The notes beneath the pieces were generated by a model. The model made no database searches. It was not told the DNA's origin and saw nothing but the letters and a program-made list of their open reading frames with translations. Positions 48,551 through 57,217 of a stretch of 64,000 nucleotides of DNA are shown here, in pieces; position 1 is the stretch's first letter; each line of letters starts with the position of its first letter. Source of the DNA: Paratrimastix pyriformis (lineage: Eukaryota > Preaxostyla > Paratrimastigidae). The stretch spans positions 17,542-81,541 of the forward strand of contig JAPMOS010000153.1 of assembly GCA_027972325.1 (NCBI GenBank). Direction: 5' to 3'. The translations under genes and the position numbers were made by a program.

Positions 48551-49616
48551 GACAGACTCTGGGAGCTCATCGAGCGATCGCGGGGCGCTGGTACCGCGCC
48601 CGAACCTGGGACAGCTTCTGGGAAACGTTCACCACAGAAGTGGCGAACTTGTGCGATCGATATGTGGATGGGATGAGTACGGAGATGGCAGAAGGGCAGA
48701 CCCACAAGAGCACCCTGCGAAACCAGTGGACGACCCCACGTGGTGTCCTCTCTGCTCAGACAAGCAGGCAGTTTGACAACGATGGCATTCTCGCATCCTG
48801 GGAATGCAGATTTGAGCTTCCCCGAATTCAGGACGCCCAGCAAAGATGACTGGTTTTGGGTGGAAGACTGGATGGTTACGGGCTGTTCAAGGAGAATCGC
48901 GACCTCCTCATCTTCGCCAACCCCGAATACAACCCACAGGAGGAGATGGACCGGTTATTTACGGCAATTGGCGATTGGGCGGAGAGCCCAATTGGTAGAG
49001 CTGGGAAGAGAGCCTTCCGATGTATCGCGATAGTCCCGTACGGAGTGGGCAAGCCAAACCGGACGCGGCCGGTGCAGGGAGTGAAGGCGCAGCATGGAGT
49101 CGGTTTGGCGCTGAGGGGGGACATGCAACTGAAGGAGCTGTTTATCATTGAGGAAGGGGCTTCAGCTTCTGGCTGCCGAGCTTCTGGCGGACGGGGAGAA
49201 AGGTGCGGGAAGGCCCCGTTTGACGTGGGCATCCTGCTCTTTGAGAACCAGCGGGCCCGAGAGATTCCCGATGGACCCAGCCCCTTGTGGGCATTGGAGA
49301 ACATGTTGCGAAAGGAGCGCGAAGAGTGGAGGCTGACTATGAGCGGCGTCCGAAGGAGGGCGAAGTGCTCTATAACTATAGGGGGATTTCTGAAGGTGTG
49401 GTGAAGAAAGTCGCTGGGAGACTGCGAAGACGATGCGGGTTTAGGGAGATCTACGCGAATGACTGCAGACTGGCAGCAGAGTTGGGGATTGTGGATGAAG
49501 AGACCCAGAGGGAGATTGGGAGCGAACTGGGTGGATTGCGGAGAACTATGCTCGTAGCGATCAAGCAGCGGAAGAAGAACGAGAAGAATGAGGAAGGGAT
49601 GGACGAAGGGACGTAG
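48551..49616 (+). pseudogene. LINE 3' module, possible N6-adenine methyltransferase-like
   Basis: Three frames combine. The first piece has TEVANLCDRYVDGM and LRNQWTTPRGVL then FDNDGILAS, resembling the N-terminal W-x-TP...D motif of phage-type adenine methylases. The second has LLIFANPEYNPQEEMDRLF, where NPEY stands in for the catalytic NPPY/NPPF, then a strand FRCIAIVPYG. FDVGILLFENQRAREIPDG follows, and the basic C-terminus ends at 49616. The order TP motif, motif IV, hydrophobic strand fits the family, but Glu in place of the second Pro is atypical. The module is present in three LINE copies, so it is part of the element. Confidence 0.42.
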
Positions 49617-49798
49617 TCCGAGTGTCGGCGGTGACCGCCCCTTGTGGGTGCGAGCCGACCCATGGGCCACTTGGGGCGTTCCTTCTTGCGAGCTCGTCTC
49701 GCGAGGAGGGCGGACCGGGAGGTCTATGTTACCCGCGGGCTTCTGCCCGGTAACGGACTCGGCGTAAGCCGGGAAGTATCACACACACACACACACAC
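49617..49798 (+). other. LINE copy 2 3' UTR and (AC)n tail
   Basis: Nearly identical to 20421-20598, ending AGTATCACACACACAC with the dinucleotide tail to 49798. The sequence that follows at once is minus-strand DIRS pol, so this tail marks an insertion point. Confidence 0.78.
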
Positions 49799-49804
49799 GA
49801 TCTG

Positions 49805-50175
49805 ATTGAACGGGGGATTCGCATACAACCGTTTGCGCCCCCAGTCCTGCGCGTAGGCATCGATCGCCTCCGCTTGAGGATCCAGCCGCAGGGACCAGAA
49901 CCTCGGGAGCTGAGCATTGGCCATCGTGGCAAACGCATCCAGCTCCGGCTGGAACGCCAGGGACTGGCAGGCCCACTCGAATAACCGAGGGTTCAACTTC
50001 CAGTCCGAGTCGTCCCGCATCCTGCTGAGACGATCGGCATGCAGGTTTGTCACACCCGCAATGTGTTCCGGCACAATCCTGACACCCATTTGTTGCGTCT
50101 GTTCCCAGACTTCCAACAGCAACGGGTGAATGGCTGTTTCCGGTTTTGTATGGACGGGGCGTCGACAAGAACCCA
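49805..50175 (-). pseudogene. Second DIRS family: end of RNase H and NPPF domain
   Basis: On the minus strand the frame reads VRIVPEHIAGVTNLHADRLS (end of RNase H), then LDAFATMANAQLPRFWSLRL and YANPPFNQI. It is cut by the LINE tail directly after the NPPF motif. The order equals that of the DIRS copy at 8700-8990, but the sequences are clearly different, so this is another family. Its reverse transcriptase is probably the one at 60497-61985. Confidence 0.65.
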
Positions 50176-50509
50176 GAGTGCACAGGGCATTCATGAACTG
50201 GGGGGAGGGGGTTGGGGGTGGGGGGGTGGTGGGGGGGGGGGGGGGGGGCTGCGTGGAAGAGAACCGATTTTGGGATCCTCTGTTGAGAAAACTGGTCATG
50301 CACGCAATCACAATTTCTCCTCGCTGTACCCCCCCCCCCCGACAGGTTCAGGAGGCCAATTGTGCCGTTGTAATACCGCCCTCCAACTATTCCAATCCCC
50401 CACCCCCCTTCCTCGAGCATCCGTGGAAGATCATTTTGTTTTGCAGAAAACCGGACCGGAAAACTGCGGGACGGGGGGCGGGGGGTGGGGTGGGGGGGGG
50501 GGGTGTGGT
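50176..50509. repeat. G- and C-homopolymer-rich segment
   Basis: Runs of up to about 18 G lie near 50229-50248, with further G runs at 50480-50505 and a C run at 50331-50341. No gene is present. Such tracts can form G-quadruplexes and are also typical assembly trouble spots. Confidence 0.6.
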
Positions 50510-50764
50510 TTATTCGTCGGGCGGGTGACGCCGACGATCAACAACGGGGACCAGAGCGCCTCCCGCAGCAGGAAGCGGGGCATCGAAGGTCTCATCGTAG
50601 GGCCGCAGCTTGTTTCGTCCGTAGATCTTGGGCATGCCCAACGGGACCCGATCGTCAAAAGCGATGACATACGTCCCGTTCCTCCGGCGTTCCGAGACCA
50701 TGCCCGCCCAGCAGAACTTGCCCATCCCCGGCCGGCGCCACTTGACGGGCGGGTTGACCATCAC
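50510..50764 (-). CDS. Integrase C-terminal SH3-like tail
   Basis: An 84-codon frame that starts as the integrase frame ends (four-base ATGA-type overlap around 50761). It contains VKWRRPGMGKFCWAGMVSER and GTYVIAFDDRVPLGMPKIYG, which resemble the beta-barrel tail of retroviral-type integrases. It is either a separate small ORF or the shifted C-terminus of the same protein. Confidence 0.5.
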   Translation of the reverse strand: MMVNPPVKWRRPGMGKFCWAGMVSERRRNGTYVIAFDDRVPLGMPKIYGRNKLRPYDETFDAPLPAAGGALVPVVDRRRHPPDE

Positions 50765-51783
50765 GGCAGTCCCTCCTCGATGGTCTCTTGTTCCTTGTTG
50801 CGGCGCCGCTCAATGTAGCCGTACTCACGGTGTCTGTAGAACGCGACGGCCTGTTTGATTTGGCGGACCTCCGCGGGCGTCAGGTTGGTGAACTTGGCCG
50901 GGAGCGGAGCCATGTCGCCCAGTTGCTGGTACTCTGGGAGATAGAGCGCCATCAGCACAACCGGGCGTTGCTGGAAGACCGAGGAGACAGTGGCGGTGTT
51001 GTACAGTTGCACGGCGCGCTGCAGGAAGGGCTGCCACGGCAGCTCGCGGTTGGTGGCCGGAACTGTTCTCATCTTCATTACGCGGTTCTTTAGCTTCTTG
51101 ACCGCGTTTTCGGCCTTCCCATGAGACTGGGGGTAGTACGGCCTCGACCGGTGGTGCTCGATGTGGACCCCGGGCAGCAGGTTCTTGTTCCTGAACGGGG
51201 AACTGACTTGAAAAACCCTCAGAAAAATGGTGACAGACTCGATCCACTCGGTCACCCGCTGGTTGACGAACTCGGTCCCGTTGTCGGTCACGATCCGGGC
51301 GGGAAGCAGGTTGGGCTCGTCGCTGGTGAAAACCCGATCGAGAAGGCCAACCACCTCCTCCCCGGTGGCCTTCATCTCGTGCGTCGTCGCTGCCCACATG
51401 TAGCTCGAGAAGTGGTCGACGAGCACGCAGAACCCGCGCGGCCTCGGGCAGTTGATCTCGAAGCCGCCACAATCGAGTTCGACCACCTCGAGGGGCCGGT
51501 TGACCACCAAGGCGTGGTACTTGGGATGCTCGTAGGTGGGTCGAACGGTCTGGCACTGGCCACAGGTCCCGATGATATCCCGCGCAATTTGATCGATGCC
51601 TTGGATGTAGTAGAGGCCTTTCGTGTAGGCAATCAGAGCATCTCGGTTGAGGTGCCCTTGCTCGACATGCAAGCGACGCACCAAGCTCACTCGGCGTGCA
51701 AGCGGGTAGACGACGGGCAACCAGACGGTCCGGTCGCGGATCTCGTGGTCGTAGCGGAGCCGCTGCAGAGCTCCTCCGACCAC
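50761..51783 (-). CDS. Retroviral-type integrase with HHCC finger
   Basis: A 340-residue protein. The N-terminal zinc finger has two His (HVEQGHLNRD) and C-x2-C (CGQCQ) with usual spacing. The catalytic core shows Asp (VELDCGGFEI), Asp (IVTDNGTEFVN) and Glu (HGKAENAVKKLKNR). The C-terminus is basic and helical. The type is that of Ty3-like elements, Ginger transposons and Polintons. No reverse transcriptase of the Ty3 type adjoins it, which leaves the owning element open. It is distinct in sequence from the viral integrase at 26436. Confidence 0.85.
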   Translation of the reverse strand: MVGGALQRLRYDHEIRDRTVWLPVVYPLARRVSLVRRLHVEQGHLNRDALIAYTKGLYYIQGIDQIARDIIGTCGQCQTVRPTYEHPKYHALVVNRPLEVVELDCGGFEINCPRPRGFCVLVDHFSSYMWAATTHEMKATGEEVVGLLDRVFTSDEPNLLPARIVTDNGTEFVNQRVTEWIESVTIFLRVFQVSSPFRNKNLLPGVHIEHHRSRPYYPQSHGKAENAVKKLKNRVMKMRTVPATNRELPWQPFLQRAVQLYNTATVSSVFQQRPVVLMALYLPEYQQLGDMAPLPAKFTNLTPAEVRQIKQAVAFYRHREYGYIERRRNKEQETIEEGLP

Positions 51784-51816
51784 GCGGTAAAACCCTTCAC
51801 GGGCATGTTTTGGCAG

Positions 51817-52189
51817 TTAAAACGATAACTGCGGGTTCCTTCGGGGACTGGAGAAGGAGACAAATTTTAGCTTTGAACTGAAAAACAACAACAGACGATC
51901 CATCCCGGAAAGGAGCGCGTGAATCCCACGCGCAGTCCGGTCGTAACTACCCCAAGCAGCATCATCGTCGACCTCGACTGCGACATCATCAATCATGGGG
52001 TCAATCTCGTCGGCGGCTTCAATCTCGTCGGCGACTGGGGGCATGTCTCCAACTTCCTCATCATCCGCCAGCTCAGGCTCCACGTAAAATTCCTCCTCTT
52101 CTGGTGGAGGCGGAATAACGTCAACAAGTTCGTCTTCAATTCGCTCCATGGCGCGACAATTGTGGCTCTCACCCCGGGCATCTTCTGCC
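51817..52189 (-). CDS. Acidic hypothetical protein segment
   Basis: Immediately after the trinucleotide repeat the minus-strand frame reads MERIEDELVDVIPPPPEEEE and a long Asp/Glu-rich tract (DEIDPMIDDVAVEVDDDAA). It ends at 51817. It may be the C-terminal part of the gene at 52351-53071, joined through the repeat, or a separate protein. The acidic tract suggests a histone- or DNA-mimic role, but that is speculation. Confidence 0.4.
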
Positions 52190-52350
<161 letters not shown>

Positions 52351-53071
52351 ACTGCAAGCGGTAATCACCACTCTTTTCAGAAAGAGAAGATCGAGGGACA
52401 AAAGAACAACAAAATGGACGAGTCGGGAGAACGGAAATTATTTGCTGGAAGATTTCACGAGGCATTCCCAATGGCACGGAAGGTACTGCCTGCCCGTGTA
52501 GGTCCGATACTTCTGGCACTGAATCGCCCAGTCGTAGGTCGGCCGGTCGGCCTCGGAGAGCCAGATATTCCTTCTCACAGGACGCAAAAGCCCTTGCGAA
52601 AGCAGGGCCGAACTTCGAATGGCGAAGTTGAGCACGGTCCCGCAGCACAGCTTGAGCATATCTGGGGAAGGCGCGTTCCCAAAGGACAAGTTCTTCCAAG
52701 CTGAATGGACCCTCAATCGGGGTATGCAGCCCCACGGCTTGTTCGTCCTCCAGGTTCTGAGCAATGGCCAGGGCCCGCGCAGAAAGATTGCGGTACACCG
52801 CGGTCACATTGCTGCACGTGCCTTCAGTCAGCACACGAATGGAGCTGGTAAAGACACCGATCAGGCGATTCAGGACCTTGTGAAGCTCGACACAGATGCC
52901 GCTGTCGAGGTGGTATTCCGAGAAGCTCTGCAGAAAGCACACCGGAACGGTGATGCCCCGGTTCAAATGGCGCTTAGGGGGAAACCAAATGGCGAGCAAT
53001 TCGGGGAAGATCTGCTCGTAAAATGCCTGTCGGCTCAGTGAAACGCATTCCTTTGACTTTGGGAGAAACAC
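52351..53071 (-). CDS. Hypothetical protein upstream of the microsatellite
   Basis: The frame starts at 53071 and gives about 240 residues before the repeat. It is helical, with an LLAIWFPPKRHLNRGITVPV segment and a Leu/Ala-rich centre. I do not recognise it. It is on the same strand as the integrase and the Pro/Gln-rich gene, so the three could be one transcription unit of a mobile element (structural protein, unknown, integrase). A gag-like or protease role is conceivable but not shown. Confidence 0.45.
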
Positions 53072-53109
53072 CGAATAGTGCAGTGCAACACTAATGAGAC
53101 AACTCTTTG

Positions 53110-54462
53110 TCAGAAGGGAGATGGGAACAAGAAGGGAACAGACGGAGACGGAGGGCGCCGCAGGGTTGTTGGCGGTGAAAAGACTGCAGTCGAAGCTGGA
53201 GCGCCAGGCGGGGTCGAAGGGACTGGAGGAGGCCGGGCGGGGGAACCAACGGCTTTACGCGGGGGAACAGAAGAGGGCGAAGCGCCAATGGGAAGACGCG
53301 GGCGGGGAGCGGCTTGAGGAGATGTGACGGTCGAGGTCGGGTTCTGCCTGGGTTCAGTCTTGGAGTCGGTTGCTGTTTTGGGAGGGGAAGGAGCCCGTTG
53401 GGTTATAGGAGTTCTTGGGCGGGACTTCACCTGGGCCTGTGGCCGGGGCGGGGGTAGGTTGGGCTGGGGCTGGGGCTTGGGCAGGGTAGGGTCAGGGGCA
53501 GGGCTGGGGCTGCTCTTGCTGGGCTGGGGCTGCTCTTGAGGGGGCTTCGCCTGGGGGCTGGGGCATCTGGGGGGCTCGGGGGCTGGGGCATCTGGGGGCT
53601 TGGGGGCTGGGGCTGAGTGTGAGACGGGGACTGGGACTGGAGCTGGAGCTGCTGGAGCTGGAGCTGGGGCAGGGGCTGGGGCTGGGGCTGCTCTTGAGGG
53701 GGCTTCGCCTGGGGGGCTGGGGCATCTGGGGGCTCGGGGGCTGGGGCATCTGGGGGCTGGGGCATCTGGGGGCTGGGGCATCTGGGGGGGCTGGGGCATC
53801 TGGGGGGGCTCGGTGAACTGGGTGTGAGACAAGGACTGGGACTGGAGCTGGGGCTGGGGCTGCTCTTGAGGGGGCTCCGCCTGGGGCTGGGGCTGGGGCT
53901 GGGAGTGAGACGGGGACTGGAACTCGGACTGGGGCTGGGGCTGATCTTGAGGCATGTGCTCGTGCTCTGGGTCTTGCTGGAGCTCGTGATGGTGTTCGTG
54001 CTGCTGGTGATCGGGCTGGGGCTCGTGCAGGGACTCGTTCAGGGACTCGAGTTTGGATGCGAGCAGGGGCTCGCGCAGATCGGGCTCCTTCTGGGGAACA
54101 GGCTCGGGCTGGGGCTGCTCGGAGACATCGGTTGGCTGTTCTGCGACGTCTTCATGCTCGTCTTGCTCTTCCCCTTGCTCATCTGCTTCATTCTGCCCGG
54201 CTGGTGCTACATCCGGTTCGTTAATGGCAGGGCATGGAGAGGACGGACAGAGAGAATCGTCCACGAACTCGTCAACAGGGCCTTGGTCGGAATCCGAACG
54301 TGAACGTTTCTGTCGATCGGTCTCACAGCCACCCGAAGCCGGTCGACGACGGGAAGGGACGTAGTAGCCGGGAAGGTAGCGTCTCCCGCTGCGGGTGACG
54401 AGAAGAGGTTGCTTCGGCATTTTGGCGGGAAAAAGTGTGGACCTTACCCGGGTGATATCCAC
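53110..54462 (-). CDS. Pro/Gln/Ser-rich low-complexity protein
   Basis: A 450-codon frame with a short basic N-terminus (VTRSGRRYLPGYYVPSRRRP) and an acidic Glu/Gln stretch. About 250 residues of Pro-Gln and Pro-Ala repeats (QPQPQ, APAPA, MPQPP) complete it. The basic N-terminus is the only non-repetitive part. The repeats vary in length at the DNA level (see the G/C-rich units at 53480-53900). It is transcribed away from the tandem array at 54930. A disordered structural or gag-like protein is possible. Confidence 0.5.
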   Translation of the reverse strand: MDITRVRSTLFPAKMPKQPLLVTRSGRRYLPGYYVPSRRRPASGGCETDRQKRSRSDSDQGPVDEFVDDSLCPSSPCPAINEPDVAPAGQNEADEQGEEQDEHEDVAEQPTDVSEQPQPEPVPQKEPDLREPLLASKLESLNESLHEPQPDHQQHEHHHELQQDPEHEHMPQDQPQPQSEFQSPSHSQPQPQPQAEPPQEQPQPQLQSQSLSHTQFTEPPQMPQPPQMPQPPDAPAPRCPSPRAPRCPSPPGEAPSRAAPAPAPAPAPAPAAPAPVPVPVSHSAPAPKPPDAPAPEPPRCPSPQAKPPQEQPQPSKSSPSPAPDPTLPKPQPQPNLPPPRPQAQVKSRPRTPITQRAPSPPKTATDSKTEPRQNPTSTVTSPQAAPRPRLPIGASPSSVPPRKAVGSPARPPPVPSTPPGAPASTAVFSPPTTLRRPPSPSVPFLFPSPF

Positions 54463-54519
54463 TGTTAGCTGTGGGCCTGTTTGTGCAGACAGTCAGAGAT
54501 CGCGTCTGGTTGCTTGGGG

Positions 54520-55740
54520 GATCATTCCACATACATATGTATGTGGAAAGGGTGAGAAGCGAGAAAGGCAAATCGTCAGGAATGACGACTGGTTGCGTGA
54601 GAGACCATTTCGTAAGGCATTTCGCGTGATTTGGGGTTACCTCGGCGGGTCCGTTTCCATACATATGTATGTGAAAAGGGGAGAAAACGAATCAAGGCAA
54701 ATAGTCTCTGCTCAAGTGGCTAAATCACTCGAGAAAATCAATCGGAGAGAGTTCTTTGTTCTGTTGAAGCTCACGCGAGCCTTGCGCAAAGGAAGAAACG
54801 GAAGAGCGGTGGGTAATAGAGTCTGTCCCTTTTTGTTAAGCTTCGTCAGTCTGTCAAATGGGTTTGGTGCGGGAAGGAAGGAAAACGGTTTTGGACACGA
54901 TAATTCAATCTTGATAGAGGAGTCTGGAGGTTTGGACTTCGGGGAGGCACTTCGGGAGGGTCAGGGTCCACATACATATGTATGTCGAAAGGGGCAGAAA
55001 ACGGAAAAGGGCAGAGAGTCAGGGATCGCGTGTGGTTGCTTCTGTGGGTATTCGGACGGGTATTGGGGTTGAGCGGAGGCACTTCGGGAGGGTCAGGGTC
55101 CACATACATGTGTATGTCGAAAGGGGCAGAAAACGGAAAAGGGCAGAGAGTCAGGATCGCGTGTGGTTGCTTCTGTGGGCTATTCGGACGGGTATTGGGG
55201 TTGAGCGGAGGCACTTCGGGAGGGTCAGGGTCCACATACATGTGTATGTCGAAAGGGCAGAAAACGGAAAAGGGCAGAGAGTCAGGGATCGCGTGTGGTT
55301 GCTTCTGTGGGCTATTCGGACGGGTATTGGGGTTGAGCGGAGGCACTTCGGGAGGGTCAGGGTCCACATACATATGTATGTCGAAAGGGGCAGAAAACGG
55401 AAAAGCACAGAGAGTCAGGGATCGCGTGTGGTTGCTTCTGTGGGCTATTCGGACGGGTATTGGGGGTCATTGGGGTTGAGCGGAGGCACTTCGGGAGGGT
55501 CAGGGTCCACATACATATGTATGTCGAAAGGGGCAGAAAACGGAAAGGGCAGAGAGTCAGGGATCGCGTGTGGTTGCTTCTGTGGGCTATTCGGACGGGT
55601 ATTCGTGGTCCTTGGGGTTGAGCGGAGGCACTTCGGAGGGTCACGGTCCACATACATATGTATGTCGAAAGGGACAGAAAACGGAAAAGGGGATCGCGTC
55701 TGGTTGCTCCAGGGGCTATGCGGAAAGTCTTTCGTGAGAA
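54520..55740. repeat. Tandem array with conserved CATACATATGTATG palindrome
   Basis: Two looser copies of the palindrome (about 54530 and 54659) precede a regular array. Units start near 54970, 55101, 55231, 55363, 55508 and 55649, with spacing 130-145 bases. Each contains the palindrome, GTCGAAAGGGGCAGAAAACGG, and a GATCGCGTGTGGTTGCTTCT segment. It lies between divergently oriented genes (54462 leftward, 55872 rightward), so a bidirectional control region is likely. The long frames through it are artefacts of the repeat. Confidence 0.8.
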
Positions 55741-55871
55741 CTGGGGTTGAGGGGAGCCACAGCGGGGGGCGACTTTCGACATGCATGTGCAGAAAACGAA
55801 ACCCTGAAAGGTCCTAAATTTGAAAATGTCGACCTTACCCTGGTGTGTGAACACTATTTCCCGCAGTCAAG

Positions 55872-56922
55872 ATGTTCGCAGACGTTGACTACAGCCAGTT
55901 CGATTCGGTGCAAGAGGCCGTGGCCTACCTGAACCGGAGGATCAGGAGACTCCTCCCACCGATGAGCCCATTCACCAGATCCTCAACCGGTCTGCATTCT
56001 TGATTCTTCTGATCCTCATCTTTTTCTCTTCTCAGCTTTCATCGCCATATCGATGAAAAACTGGCTGGCCGGAGCCATGCCCCTCACGGTGCAGCTCCAA
56101 ATTATAGAGCACGAGGTCGACGTCATCACCGCGCCCTCGACCCCGGGGCCGACGACTACCACCAGAACCCGAATGATCCTTTCGCCGACTCGGGGACTCT
56201 CTGAGGAGGGATCGCCCAGCAGCCCGTCCAGGTTTGCCGCACCTGTCCGCTCCCGCCCTCACTTCCGCTGACTAGCACCCGACCGACGGCATCCGTGGGA
56301 GGCGTTCCCGCTGCCCCGGGGATGCCAGGCCCGCGGAGGCCTTCCACCCCGCTGGATGAGCATGGCTTGCCAGTGGAGCACAAGGCCCCGGCGGCACCCG
56401 CTGTCCCCGCCGCCCCCGCCGCCCTCGCCACTCCCCGCTGCCGCAGCTGCGGCCGCTGCCTTGCCTGCGCCGCTCGCGCCGCCGCGCATGCCGCCCCGCC
56501 ACCGCCCCCGCCACCGCCCCCAACGCAGCCGCCCCATCAAGTCTGGACCCTGAGTCGACTTTGTTTTTTCACTCATGCCTTCTGTATTTAGGATCCTCGA
56601 CGACGACGTTCCCAGTCCCCCCAAGCCCATCGCCTCGAGGAAGGAGCCCAAGAAGGAGCCCAAGAAGGCCCCGTCAAGGAGGAGGTGCCCAAGAAGGTAC
56701 CTGGCCCGGCCCCGCCGCCCCGCCGCAAGGCAAACTGCACGGCCTGAGCCTGAGTCGGACGAGGCCGAGGCCGAGGCCGATCAGGACGAGGCCCAGCGGG
56801 AGAAGAAGCGGCCCGAGAAGAAGCACGCCCACGGCGACGAGATCGAGGTCTCCTCGGGCGACGACGAGACCAAGGCCAAGATCATGGGCACCGCTAGGCC
56901 ACCGAGGAGCCCGCCCCGGTGA
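55872..56922 (+). CDS. Intron-containing gene, unknown function
   Basis: A multi-exon reading can be built with consistent phases. Exon 55872-55989, intron 55990-56035 (GTCTGC...CTCAG), exon 56036-56231, intron 56232-56275 (GTTTGC...CTAG), exon 56276-56540, and intron 56541-56591 (GTCTGG...TTTAG). The product has a short hydrophobic segment (FIAISMKNWLAGAMPLTVQL), a Pro/Ala-rich middle with a Cys cluster (CRSCGRCLAC) and a charged Lys/Glu-rich end. The final exon is uncertain in frame. The family is not recognised. It is a host gene or cargo of the surrounding element. Confidence 0.5.
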
Positions 56923-57217
56923 CCAGGGTCAACTGACAGGCCCGAGCCGCAAGCTCCTAGAGTCCGTACACTTCCTCGTTGGCTATATCCTCCAAACAGC
57001 ACGCAAGTAAACATATATATTTTGTTGTTTTGTTTCTTTGTTTCTTTCTTGAGAATATGCGATGATCCTCACTCTCTGTCTTTCTCGCATCGGGTCATAG
57101 GGATGGGGCCGGCCTGCTGGACGTCGTACTGTCTCAAACACCCTGTCAACGAGCCCAACTCCCCTGGCCCTGATTGACCCCTGCCCCAACCTTGCCTGGC
57201 CGCTTTCATGCGACCGC

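Larger units (their letters stand above)
35930..49798 (+). mobile_element. LINE copy 2, interrupted by another non-LTR element
   Basis: It has the same module order as copy 1 and ends in (AC)n at 49780-49798. The start is placed near 35930, where GGTCGAGT...TTGAATTTTTCTCCGC resembles the sequence before the ORF1-like gene of copy 1. Minus-strand DNA of another element occupies 41881-46458 within the reverse transcriptase region. Downstream of about 37395 it is nearly identical to copy 1; upstream it is much more divergent. Confidence 0.75.

Noticed and set aside
54520-55740. CRISPR array
   Set aside because: Units are 130-145 bases with conserved, not unique, spacers; the context is eukaryotic and no cas genes are present.
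54846-55854. Repetitive frames on both strands across the tandem array
   Set aside because: They arise from the repeat unit itself, change frame with unit length, and encode simple repeated peptides.
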